A stretch of 5,701 nt of DNA, taken from the NCBI GenBank assembly GCA_030632625.1, contig DAOVUK010000244.1, positions 1-5,701 of the forward strand, written 5' to 3'. Shown here one piece after another: positions 1 to 5,344 of this stretch; position 1 is the first letter of the stretch, and each line of letters opens with the position of its first letter. A program made the translations under genes and the position numbers. The DNA is from Gammaproteobacteria bacterium. GTDB lineage: Bacteria > Pseudomonadota > Gammaproteobacteria > GRL18. The notes under the pieces were generated by a model, which was not told the DNA's origin, did no database searches, and was given only the letters and a program-made list of their open reading frames with translations.

Positions 1-139
1 GAACACTGTATGTGCGAAAACCAAGCTCATGCCTCCCTGGGCAATGTACTATGAAACAGAAACCTGAAAACTCGTGAGAGTTTTTCACCTGCCTTTAACA
101 TGCAGGAATCCTCTTGCTTTAGCTGGAGGAGGAAGTCAA
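1..139 (+). ncRNA. Right end of IS200/IS605-type element / omega (re)RNA scaffold
   Basis: Three successive hairpins are visible. GAAAACTC (66-73) pairs with GAGTTTTC-like 78-86 around a GTGA loop. CCTGC (88-92) pairs with GCAGG (102-106). CCTC..GC (110-116) pairs with GC..GAGG (121-128) around TTTA. The block GAATCC, hairpin, GAGGAAGTCAA has the layout of IS200/IS605 right ends such as ISDra2 (GAATC, hairpin, GAGGTTCAA). In that family the tnpB 3' end and right end are transcribed as the omegaRNA, whose guide begins just after the terminal CAA. Here the element would end near 138-140 and the guide would read ATACTGTATATAATAA. The 5' start of the RNA and the left end are outside the window. 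The structure is seen directly; transcription and activity are inferred. Confidence 0.55.
3..77 (+). pseudogene. tnpB: Probable 3' end of tnpB (IS200/IS605-type), cut by window edge
   Basis: The frame starting at base 3 stays open to a TGA at 75-77 and ends in MKQKPENS. Short basic/acidic tails of the type VKQEP or MKQKP are a common ending of IS200/IS605 TnpB (OrfB) proteins, the RNA-guided nucleases of these elements. The stem-loops that follow directly are what is expected past a tnpB stop. No catalytic residue or zinc finger is visible because the rest of the gene lies upstream of the window, so whether it is intact cannot be judged. The assignment rests mainly on the right-end structure downstream; the peptide alone would be weak evidence. 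Confidence 0.5.
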
Positions 140-232
140 AATACTGTATATAATAATAAAGTTATCTCTAATGTCTTAAAAAGATTTTACAAATTTGATT
201 TAACTCTTTCTATGGAAGAACTTCCAGTGAAC

Positions 233-261
233 TTGATTTGGTAAAAAATATGACTTAGTAT
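233..261 (+). promoter_or_regulatory. Candidate sigma70 promoter for parD
   Basis: TTGATT (233-238) and TAGTAT (256-261) are separated by 17 bases and sit upstream of parD, whose start is at 297. Each box matches the consensus at four of six positions, so this is a moderate candidate. The -10 box lies inside the repeated motif described at 247-282, as expected for an autorepressed toxin-antitoxin promoter. Confidence 0.3.
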
Positions 262-282
262 TAAGTGTAAGAATATGTCTTA
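247..282 (+). promoter_or_regulatory. Candidate ParD operator: repeated AATATGWCTTA
   Basis: AATATGACTTA (247-257) and AATATGTCTTA (272-282) match at 10 of 11 positions and start 25 bases apart. Between them, ACTTA (253-257) and TAAGT (262-266) form an inverted repeat. ParD antitoxins bind such repeated or palindromic sites through their ribbon-helix-helix domain and repress their own operon. Position between the promoter and the ribosome-binding site fits. Binding itself is inferred. Confidence 0.35.
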
Positions 283-296
283 TTTTGAGGTGAAAA

Positions 297-563
297 ATGT
301 CAAGAACTCAAACTGTTAGTCTTGGTGAGCACTGGAATGATTTTATTGATAGTATGCTTAAATCTGGCCGTTATGCATCCACAAGTGAATTAATGCGTGA
401 CTCCTTACGTTTATTGGAAGAAAAAGAGGCAACTTCACAATTTGGGGCTTTGCGTAAAGCTCTTATTGCTGGTGAGGAAAGTGGCTCAGCAGGTGAATTG
501 GATATTAATAATATCAAACAAAAAGCAAGGATTAGGGCTGGGTTAAAATCATCTGATGCATAA
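297..563 (+). CDS. parD: ParD-family antitoxin (toxin partner lost)
   Basis: This 88-residue protein is a type II antitoxin. Residues about 3-45 (SRTQTVSLGEHWNDFIDSML, then SGRYASTSELMRDSLRLLEE) form the ribbon-helix-helix DNA-binding domain typical of ParD, including the G-R-Y-x-S-x-S-E turn. Residues 48-66 (FGALRKALIAGEESG) match the usual helix and AGxxSG stretch that wraps the ParE toxin. Length is normal for the family (about 80-95). The ATG at 297 has GAGG at 287-290 six bases upstream. The end overlaps the next start by 8 bp (556-563), the usual coupling to parE. ParD normally neutralises ParE and represses the operon; here the toxin gene is broken, so only DNA binding or cross-neutralisation of another ParE could remain. 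ParD assignment is firm; present activity is inferred. Confidence 0.9.
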   Translation: MSRTQTVSLGEHWNDFIDSMLKSGRYASTSELMRDSLRLLEEKEATSQFGALRKALIAGEESGSAGELDINNIKQKARIRAGLKSSDA

Positions 564-909
564 AATTTACAAACAGAATTTAGCAGAGGAAGCCAATCTC
601 AGGGTTTTAGACATTGATGAAATAAAAAGTGTACCGAATGTGCCGGTATCACATCCTTTTGTTGAACGGTTAATCGGTACAGTCAGGCGTGAACACTTAA
701 ATCAGATGATTTTTTGGAATGAACGTGATTTACAAAATAAACTGAATGAATTTAAACAGTATTATAACGCTTTGCGTACACATTATTCCCTGGATGGCCA
801 AACTCCGGAAGAAAAAGCAGGTGATCACCCTGCAGAAGTCATTTCACTTGATGATTATCGGTGGAAAGATCATTGTCGTGGATTGTTTCAAACGCCAATT
901 GCTGCTTGA
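556..909 (+). pseudogene. Chimera: ParE N-terminus fused in frame to DDE transposase C-terminus
   Basis: The open frame encodes 117 residues from two sources. Residues 1-12 (MHKIYKQNLAEE) look like the start of a ParE toxin, which commonly begins M-x-K-I-Y-K-x-N and overlaps parD as here. From about residue 13 the sequence is the C-terminal part of an integrase-core (rve, DDE) transposase: ANLRVLDIDEIKSVP, then HPFVERLIGT (37-E is the expected last catalytic acid), RREHLNQMIFWN, YYNALRTHYSLDGQTPEE, and the family's ending HCRGLFQTPIAA. Both catalytic aspartates of the transposase are missing, and so are the ParE core and toxic surface, so neither activity is expected. The junction is near 589-594. 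The ORF would still be translated by coupling to parD. It is best treated as a broken parE carrying an insertion-sequence fragment. Confidence 0.8.
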
Positions 910-976
910 TATAAGAATTCGCCAGCCACAGGTTCCATTTTAGCGGTTTTCACTTAATTATTGTCAGGAAAATTAT

Positions 977-1621
977 ATGAAATATATCATAATTGTTTTT
1001 TCTCTATTTACATTAATACTCTCAGGTTGCAGCGAGAAAGACGATCAGAAATTATTACAAAAAACTGAGCAAGTGACCCAGAGTACTGTTAAAAAAACCA
1101 CAGAAAATACAGTGCAAGCTAATGATACGACGAATAAAAAAACAACTGAAGTTTCAAACAATTTGGACACTGAACTAGCAGAAAAAGCAAACAATACATT
1201 GGCAGATTTTATCTCTTCTGATCCCGGTATCAATAATTTTTTTGAAAAAGCTTACGGCTATGCAGTATTCCCAACCATTGGCAAAGCAGGTTTTGGTGTG
1301 GGTGGAGCTCATGGAAAAGGTATTGTTTACAAACAGGGTGTAGCCTCCGGCACTGCGTCAATGACTCAAGTAACTTTGGGGCTTCAAATAGGAGTTCAGG
1401 AATTCAGTGAAGTTATCTTTTTTGAAGATCAAAAAACCTATGAATACTTTATTAAAGGCAATTATGAAGCCGGAGCACAGGTTTCCGCCGTTGTTGTCAA
1501 AAAAGGAGCAGCAGCACAAACAAAATACAGCAAAGGTATTGCTATTTTCACTCATATTAAAGGTGGGTTGATGGCCGAGGCCAGTGTCGGTGGCCAGAAG
1601 TTTTCTTTTGAGCAAAAATAA
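977..1621 (+). CDS. SYLF/YSC84-domain lipoprotein
   Basis: A 214-residue exported lipoprotein. Residues 1-18 form a type II signal peptide with lipobox L-S-G-C; Cys18 would be lipidated, and Ser19 at +2 favours the outer membrane. Residues about 24-65 are a Thr/Asn/Lys-rich, low-complexity linker. From about 68 to 212 the protein matches the YSC84/SYLF lipid-binding domain: ANNTLADFISSDPG, FFEKAYGYAVFPTIGKAGFGVGG, GKGIVYKQG, and a Gly/Ala-rich end (GGLMAEASVGGQKFSF). SYLF proteins bind phospholipids in eukaryotes; bacterial lipoprotein members are widespread and their role is not settled. The ATG at 977 has AGGAAA at 966-971. The gene follows the transposase fragment by 67 bp and reads alone. 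Family is clear; envelope location is inferred; cellular function is unknown. Confidence 0.88.
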   Translation: MKYIIIVFSLFTLILSGCSEKDDQKLLQKTEQVTQSTVKKTTENTVQANDTTNKKTTEVSNNLDTELAEKANNTLADFISSDPGINNFFEKAYGYAVFPTIGKAGFGVGGAHGKGIVYKQGVASGTASMTQVTLGLQIGVQEFSEVIFFEDQKTYEYFIKGNYEAGAQVSAVVVKKGAAAQTKYSKGIAIFTHIKGGLMAEASVGGQKFSFEQK

Positions 1622-1647
1622 TGAGTGAGTAATTAAATGAGATAATT

Positions 1648-1664
1648 CACCAGCTTTGCTGGTG
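1648..1664 (+). other. Perfect hairpin after the SYLF gene, terminator-like without U-tract
   Basis: CACCAGC (1648-1654) and GCTGGTG (1658-1664) form a perfect 7-bp stem around TTT, 27 bases past the SYLF stop. No run of T follows, so it is not a classical intrinsic terminator. It may stabilise the mRNA end or help a factor-dependent terminator. Confidence 0.4.
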
Positions 1665-1693
1665 GGATGTATGAAGATTTTCTACTCTGTCTA

Positions 1694-1795
1694 ATGAGTT
1701 TCATAGATTTTATTGCCAATAAACCAGAAACTATTTTCGTCGCAATCGCTGCATTAATAGCCGCAGCAGCACTTGTGGTTCTTTCATCTAAATAG
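1694..1795 (+). CDS. Possible 33-residue single-pass membrane peptide
   Basis: The frame reads MSFIDFIANKPETIFVAIAA and continues LIAAAALVVLSSK. It has a short polar N-terminus with Lys10 and Glu12, one uninterrupted hydrophobic segment (about residues 14-31) and a C-terminal Lys, the layout of small bacterial membrane proteins. An upstream in-frame ATG at 1667 would give 42 residues but sits right against the 1648-1664 hairpin. Neither start has a convincing ribosome-binding site, which is the main argument against it. It lies between the SYLF lipoprotein and the 1883 gene pair on the same strand. I do not recognise a family. The reading frame is seen; that it is translated is a guess. Confidence 0.35.
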   Translation: MSFIDFIANKPETIFVAIAALIAAAALVVLSSK

Positions 1796-1882
1796 CAATG
1801 GACAAATAAAATATTGTAACGGTAGGTTTCTAAACAGCAGTTTACTTTGATTCTTTAGTAAGAATGTGGTATTTATTTCACC

Positions 1883-2302
1883 ATGAAATCAATAATACTA
1901 CTTTCTTTATTATTATCCTGCTTTTCAGTACTGGCAGATAGCACTACACTCGAAATTGAAGAGCAAATTGCAAAAAATAATGTCTGGCATGCTGCCAGGT
2001 TGAGGGGTATTTCTTTTCGTGCCATTGGTCAGGAACCTGGCTGGTTACTTGAAATAACCAATGGTGAAAAAATATATCTTATCACGGATTACGGCCAGAC
2101 AAAAATAACCTCCCCCTATGTTGATCCCAATGTTAATCCGGCCCAACACACCACTGTTTTCACGGTAAAAGACCAGAAGCTTGAAATTATTATTGAAGGC
2201 AAAGAGTGCTCCGATGTCATGAGTGGTGAAAAATTTAATGTCAGTGTTTTTGTTATTCTTAAGGGTAAAAAATTCAAGGGATGTGGTAAGGCTTTATATT
2301 GA
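1883..2302 (+). CDS. Small exported protein, COG3650-like
   Basis: A 139-residue protein with a classical signal peptide: MKS, a hydrophobic stretch 4-17, and likely cleavage after VLA18. The mature part carries FRAIGQEPGWLLEI (45-58), a hallmark of a family of small periplasmic or lipoproteins that I know as COG3650, and ends with CSDVMSGEKFNVSVFV...GCGKALY, also typical. Cys109 and Cys134 could form a disulfide. LLSC at 10-13 resembles a lipobox but the region before it is too short, so signal peptidase I is more likely. ATG 1883 is the only usable start, since an in-frame TAA lies at 1859-1861; the ribosome-binding site is weak. It overlaps the META-domain gene. In other bacteria this domain is, as I recall, found beside or fused to META domains, so the two may work together in the envelope. 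Biochemical role unknown. Confidence 0.75.
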   Translation: MKSIILLSLLLSCFSVLADSTTLEIEEQIAKNNVWHAARLRGISFRAIGQEPGWLLEITNGEKIYLITDYGQTKITSPYVDPNVNPAQHTTVFTVKDQKLEIIIEGKECSDVMSGEKFNVSVFVILKGKKFKGCGKALY

Positions 2303-3018
2303 AAAATTTCATTCTAACATTCATGCTGCTGACAACAACTTTATCCGCTTTTGCTGGCAATAAAACGCTTCGTTATCGAGGTCAATATACCTTTGGACAT
2401 GAAGTGAATACATTTTGCCCGGCGATTAACTCACAATGCTACTGGTTAAGTCCGGACACAAATTCCCAAATAAGACTGCAGTTAAAACAATTAATTGCCT
2501 ACAATACGAATAAAACCTATCAAGATATTTGTCTTGTTGTCAAAGGTAAAATCAATCGTGATTCTGAAGTTAAAAGCAGCATTGGATTCGCTACTGATTA
2601 TGATGGTTTATTTACTGTATTTAAAGTGTTTGGTTTGTGCCATGAAACCAACATTGTCACACAAGGAGACTTACAACATCACCGCTGGCTGCTTGAGAGT
2701 ATTAATGATAAAAAAATTGACATTGAAAAATTCAATAATAGAATCCCTGAGCTAGACTTTGGCGAACAGATGATGGTATTTGGTAATACAGGCTGTAACA
2801 AATTCTCTGCAAAGGCGATACTACATAATGAAACTTTTGCTCTGGACAATATGAGAGCAACTCGCATATTTTGCCGTTCTGATCAAAATGATCTTGAATC
2901 TATGCTGAATCAGATGCTTACCCGAAATTCAAAAATCACCCTGAATCCAGAGAAAAAATTAATTCTTGAAAATAATAGCACACGCCTTGTTTTTTACCTG
3001 AAAGACTGGGTACATTGA
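2299..3018 (+). CDS. META/HslJ-domain exported protein
   Basis: A 239-residue protein with a signal peptide (cleavage likely after SAFA19). Residues about 24-120 form an N-terminal module (LRYRGQYTFGHEVNTFCP, then CYWL) of a type often placed before META domains; I cannot name it surely. Residues 124-237 are a META domain as in HslJ: HHRWLLESINDKKI, the core GNTGCNKFSA (162-171), then MRATRIFC (185-192), where the usual motif is T-x-M-A-C. Cys166 and Cys192 are the conserved pair position. E. coli HslJ is linked to heat shock and novobiocin resistance; the mechanism is not known. The start is TTG at 2299, overlapping the previous stop as TTGA, with GGTAAGG at 2285-2291 as ribosome-binding site; no ATG start gives the signal peptide. 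Translational coupling to the upstream gene is expected. Confidence 0.82.
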   Translation: MKNFILTFMLLTTTLSAFAGNKTLRYRGQYTFGHEVNTFCPAINSQCYWLSPDTNSQIRLQLKQLIAYNTNKTYQDICLVVKGKINRDSEVKSSIGFATDYDGLFTVFKVFGLCHETNIVTQGDLQHHRWLLESINDKKIDIEKFNNRIPELDFGEQMMVFGNTGCNKFSAKAILHNETFALDNMRATRIFCRSDQNDLESMLNQMLTRNSKITLNPEKKLILENNSTRLVFYLKDWVH

Positions 3019-3027
3019 CATATCGAG

Positions 3028-3054
3028 GGTGAGGCTCACCTCATCCATCTCACC
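3028..3054 (+). other. Weak hairpin after the META gene
   Basis: GGTGAG (3028-3033) can pair with CTCACC at 3035-3040 (real loop of three bases, five pairs) or with a second CTCACC at 3049-3054. No T-run follows on the plus strand, so it is at best a non-classical 3' structure. Confidence 0.25.
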
Positions 3055-3142
3055 AGTGGAAAAAAGGACATCCAGGTTTTTAATTATTAACTATCTTCAA
3101 AAAAACAGTAAGGTATCAAATATAAATTATTATTCAAAGTTG

Positions 3143-3151
3143 TGATATATT
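3143..3151 (+). promoter_or_regulatory. Candidate extended -10 promoter for the TusA gene
   Basis: TGATATATT (3143-3151) has the TGn extension followed by a TATATT -10 box. The -35 position (about 3123-3128, TAAATT) is poor, as is usual for extended -10 promoters. It would give a leader of about 160 bases before ATG 3318. No other structure stands out in 3055-3306. Confidence 0.3.
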
Positions 3152-3317
3152 ATCTTTACGAACAGGAGTATAACTCTGCGGTGTATTTGGCTTAACACCT
3201 GCATCCGTTTTGATGGTTCAGAGGAGTCAGATATTTTATTTAAATTGCTGTCGCGTATATGCTCAAATTAATAGTTGAAAGTGCAATTAAAAATTCACAC
3301 CAGATTAGGAGTTAGCC

Positions 3318-3557
3318 ATGAGTGAAAACCTGGCCTTTGAAGAGATGCTTGACATAAGAGATCTGGATTGTCCTATGCCCATTATGCGCACCAAAGCCGT
3401 GCTTGCACGGATGGCTTCTGGGGATCATCTGAAAATAACCGCAAACAACAGGGAATTTATCAGTGAAATCCATATCATTTCAACGCAGATGGGGCATATC
3501 ATTCTGGAGGAAAATACCGAAGGGAAAATACTCTCTTTTGTCGTTCAAAAAAAATAA
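3318..3557 (+). CDS. TusA/SirA-family sulfur-carrier protein
   Basis: A 79-residue cytosolic protein of the TusA (SirA/YedF) family. The diagnostic N-terminal motif is LDIRDLDCPMPIMRTKAVL; Cys18 in C-P-x-P is the residue that carries persulfide sulfur in TusA. The rest, MASGDHLKITANNREFISEI and a C-terminal strand ending FVVQKK, follows the usual two-layer alpha/beta fold, and length matches E. coli TusA (81). TusA relays sulfur from a cysteine desulfurase to tRNA 2-thiouridine synthesis, and relatives act in sulfur oxidation and molybdenum-cofactor supply. No tusBCD, dsr or desulfurase gene is nearby, so the sub-role cannot be set. ATG 3318 is preferred to an internal ATG at 3345 because AGGAG (3307-3311) lies six bases upstream. 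It stands alone: 299 bp before and 146 bp after are non-coding. Confidence 0.87.
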   Translation: MSENLAFEEMLDIRDLDCPMPIMRTKAVLARMASGDHLKITANNREFISEIHIISTQMGHIILEENTEGKILSFVVQKK

Positions 3558-3590
3558 CTGCAGCATAGTTAAACCTAAAAATAGCTGAGG

Positions 3591-3639
3591 GTTTATCCGT
3601 TGAATTATCATAAATTTACTTATAAAGTGTAGGATAAAC
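3591..3639. repeat. 8-bp inverted repeat, possible operator
   Basis: GTTTATCC (3591-3598) and GGATAAAC (3632-3639) are perfect inverted copies separated by 33 bases. The AT-rich interval includes promoter-like boxes (TTGAAT 3600-3605, TATAAA 3621-3626, only 15 bases apart). It lies 65 bp upstream of the sulfotransferase start. It may be a regulator site or a folded 3' end of the TusA transcript; the T-run expected of a terminator is absent. Confidence 0.35.
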
Positions 3640-3647
3640 TAATATTT

Positions 3648-3669
3648 GATTAGATGGCTGTTCTGTTTT
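3648..3669 (+). repeat. Left copy of 22-bp direct repeat flanking the sulfotransferase pair
   Basis: GATTAGATGGCTG followed by TTCTGTTTT matches 5323-5344 at 21 of 22 positions (3662 T versus 5337 C) in the same orientation, 1675 bp apart. In the right copy the last part is the end of a deleted insertion sequence. Further on, ATTGATTTGAAAA (3681-3693) matches transposase-fragment bases 5408-5420 at 12 of 13, so 3648-3693 may be a shrunken relic of the same element. Confidence 0.65.
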
Positions 3670-3703
3670 TTGGGATGGTCATTGATTTGAAAAGGCTAGT
3701 CTG

Positions 3704-4573
3704 TTGCAGGTAAAGTATAAATTCGTATCTAATAATATCGAAGAGCTGGCTTCTTATGTGTCGCTTGATGAGCTGGCGGACAATAGTCACATTATACTCT
3801 CCATTTCACCATGTCGTAGTGGTAGCACTGCTATGATGCGTGCTTTTGGTGCTATGGGAATTGATTCATACCTGCAGCCACTGAAAAACCTACTGCGCTG
3901 GCACTCACTAGAAGTTAGGCGCCACTGGCATCCTCATGGTGGAACAACAAGGCCAATCTACATTAAAGAAACCCTGGGCCCCTTTTCCCAGGCTGAAGTT
4001 CAGTTTAATCCTCTTGACCTGTTGTTGGCTGCTGGCATACCTGTTAAAAAATTGAGTCTGCTGGTGATTGGTAGATTACCTCTAGAAACCTGGGCATCCT
4101 GGCAACACTGGTGGCCTGAGCGAACCAATGTTGAATTATTAATCAAAGCCTATCAGCAGACAGAGAAGATTCGTCAACAGGCACAACTATTAGGTGTGGA
4201 GACCAGCACCTTAATCTATGATGCGTTTCGGGATTATCCTTCGGATATACTGATACAACGACTTTGTTACCGCCTAAATATCAATTATTACAGTAAAGCA
4301 GTTGAGGGTTGGCAGCAACTGCCACGTTTTGGCGAGAAACAATCAAATATTTTTATTCCACAGATGCCTGAGGCATTTGCGACCCGGCACATCAGACATC
4401 GGGTTGAGGAAGCTACAGGACTAATCTACTATTCACGTTCTAACGAAGTGGGACAATTAAACAAGAAGGACATAATACGGATAGAACAAGCAGGAGTTCC
4501 AGAGATTTACAATCACTGGAGGCAGTTATGTGAGACTGAGCTGGAGCTGACAGAGTGGGAGGGTACAATATAA
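3704..4573 (+). CDS. Sulfotransferase-family protein (PAPS-dependent type)
   Basis: A 289-residue cytosolic protein. Residues 30-48 contain IILSISPCRSGSTAMMRAF; P-C-R-S-G-S-T (36-42) is the PAPS 5'-phosphosulfate-binding loop. A second motif, IGRLPLETWASW (122-133), fits the 3'-phosphate site: Arg124 and Ser132 are eight residues apart, as in Arg130/Ser138 of cytosolic SULTs. YIKETLGPF (86-94) lies between them. The enzyme would move sulfate from PAPS to a hydroxyl or amine; the acceptor is not evident. The start is TTG 3704 with AAAAGG (3690-3695) eight bases upstream; the only alternatives are CTG 3701 or an internal ATG (Met44) that would remove the binding loop, and a stop lies at 3683-3685. 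Length fits bacterial members. The gene leads a two-gene unit and lies between direct repeats. Family likely; substrate unknown. Confidence 0.75.
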   Translation: MQVKYKFVSNNIEELASYVSLDELADNSHIILSISPCRSGSTAMMRAFGAMGIDSYLQPLKNLLRWHSLEVRRHWHPHGGTTRPIYIKETLGPFSQAEVQFNPLDLLLAAGIPVKKLSLLVIGRLPLETWASWQHWWPERTNVELLIKAYQQTEKIRQQAQLLGVETSTLIYDAFRDYPSDILIQRLCYRLNINYYSKAVEGWQQLPRFGEKQSNIFIPQMPEAFATRHIRHRVEEATGLIYYSRSNEVGQLNKKDIIRIEQAGVPEIYNHWRQLCETELELTEWEGTI

Positions 4574-4604
4574 AATAATAAGAGATACTCATAAAAAGGG
4601 ATGA

Positions 4605-5198
4605 ATGAGATGGTGTCTGGAAATTACGGGGATAACTCAACCTTTGAACTTAATCGAGCTTTTAAAACCTAGGGTATATCTGCGGGAAATTAAAATCCGT
4701 GTTGACAAGTTCCCGCATGAGTACCAAATACCCGTTGCTGAACTCAACCGACACCTCAAATTCATTCCTGCAATTGTTGTACAGACGATACCGTCACAAG
4801 ATGTATCCCTGTACGATGTTCTGAAAATCACAGACCTTTTTGACTTGCCTGCCTATAAGACATTACTGGCTCAAATTGGTGTTATCAAAGGCGGTATCAG
4901 TCCTGAATCATCAAAGGATTTTCTAGATAGAGTGACCTGGAGAGCAATGACAAAGTTTGTAGAACAAATGGAACTGCGAAGTGGTGCATCGATTGCCTCT
5001 TTTATTGTGGGTGGCCACCTGGGACTGTTTATCTCCGTGGGTACTGCAACCTGGAGTGCTGCAGAGCATGAAAATGATAAATCCGGAATGGAGGCGCATT
5101 TGCGAGACAATCTGGACCTGATGCTTGAGGTGATGTGGCAAGACCTGGTGGAGGATACACACGGCGGCGTGACTGCTGAGCCTGAGCTATCTATATGA
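4605..5198 (+). CDS. Unrecognised protein paired with the sulfotransferase
   Basis: I do not recognise this 197-residue protein. The first 25 residues (MRWCLEITGITQPLNLIELL) are less typical than the rest. Residues 26-65 (VYLREIKIRVDKFPHEYQIP) look like beta strands, 66-125 are mixed helix, 126-150 (SGASIASFIVGGHLGLFISV) form a Gly/Ala-rich hydrophobic stretch that could be a buried helix or a membrane segment, and 155-185 are acidic and helical. No signal peptide, known catalytic motif or cysteine cluster is seen. The gene starts 31 bp after the sulfotransferase stop, so co-transcription is likely. AGGG (4597-4600) serves ATG 4605 at a tight spacing; an ATG at 4601 in another frame gives only 23 codons, which leaves room for a start-site error or an old frameshift near 4601-4670. 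A role as partner, acceptor or accessory of the sulfotransferase is guesswork. Confidence 0.65.
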   Translation: MRWCLEITGITQPLNLIELLKPRVYLREIKIRVDKFPHEYQIPVAELNRHLKFIPAIVVQTIPSQDVSLYDVLKITDLFDLPAYKTLLAQIGVIKGGISPESSKDFLDRVTWRAMTKFVEQMELRSGASIASFIVGGHLGLFISVGTATWSAAEHENDKSGMEAHLRDNLDLMLEVMWQDLVEDTHGGVTAEPELSI

Positions 5199-5227
5199 GC
5201 AAACAGATTGAGTATTCGTTGTTTACC

Positions 5228-5257
5228 CTGGATCCGACTGGATCCGACTGGTTCCGG
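5228..5257 (+). repeat. Three tandem 10-bp units
   Basis: CTGGATCCGA occurs at 5228-5237 and 5238-5247, followed by the variant CTGGTTCCGG at 5248-5257. Each of the first two units contains palindromic GGATCC. The array lies 29 bp past the stop of the 4605 gene. Confidence 0.85.
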
Positions 5258-5266
5258 ATTGTTTTG
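5242..5266 (+). terminator. Possible weak terminator of the sulfotransferase unit
   Basis: ATCCG (5242-5246) can pair with CGGAT (5255-5259), followed by TTGTTTT (5260-5266). The stem is short and the array allows other pairings, including GGATCC with GGATCC around GACT. Position just after the last gene of the unit fits. Confidence 0.3.
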
Positions 5267-5322
5267 AGATAGAACAGAAAATTCAATAGGACTATCATGT
5301 TGGTACTATAGATTACTGCTAG

Positions 5323-5344
5323 GATTAGATGGCTGTCCTGTTTT
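5323..5344 (+). repeat. Right copy of 22-bp direct repeat
   Basis: GATTAGATGGCTG followed by TCCTGTTTT repeats 3648-3669 with one difference. From 5334 onward it is also the end of the deleted insertion sequence (TGTCCTGTTTTAC). Confidence 0.65.

Noticed and set aside
214..225. GGAAG-AA-CTTCC palindrome upstream of parD
   Set aside because: Five-base arms are too short to separate from chance and it lies upstream of the candidate promoter.
746..943. 65-codon plus-strand frame overlapping the transposase fragment
   Set aside because: It is a shifted reading of the same DNA, whose protein in the main frame clearly matches a transposase.
1045..1615. Minus-strand frames opposite the SYLF gene
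   Set aside because: They are antisense shadows of a well-recognised domain.
1847..1875. Promoter-like TTGATT-N17-TATTTA before the 1883 gene
   Set aside because: Its start point would fall at about the ATG itself, giving a leaderless message; the match may be chance in AT-rich DNA.
3189..3575. Integron attC-like motifs (GCTTAAC at 3189, GTTAAAC at 3569)
   Set aside because: The two boxes do not pair into an attC structure around one gene, and no other cassette boundary shows matching sites.
4871..5162. Two minus-strand frames opposite the 4605 gene
   Set aside because: Low-complexity antisense readings without ribosome-binding sites; the plus-strand frame is longer and continuous with the operon.
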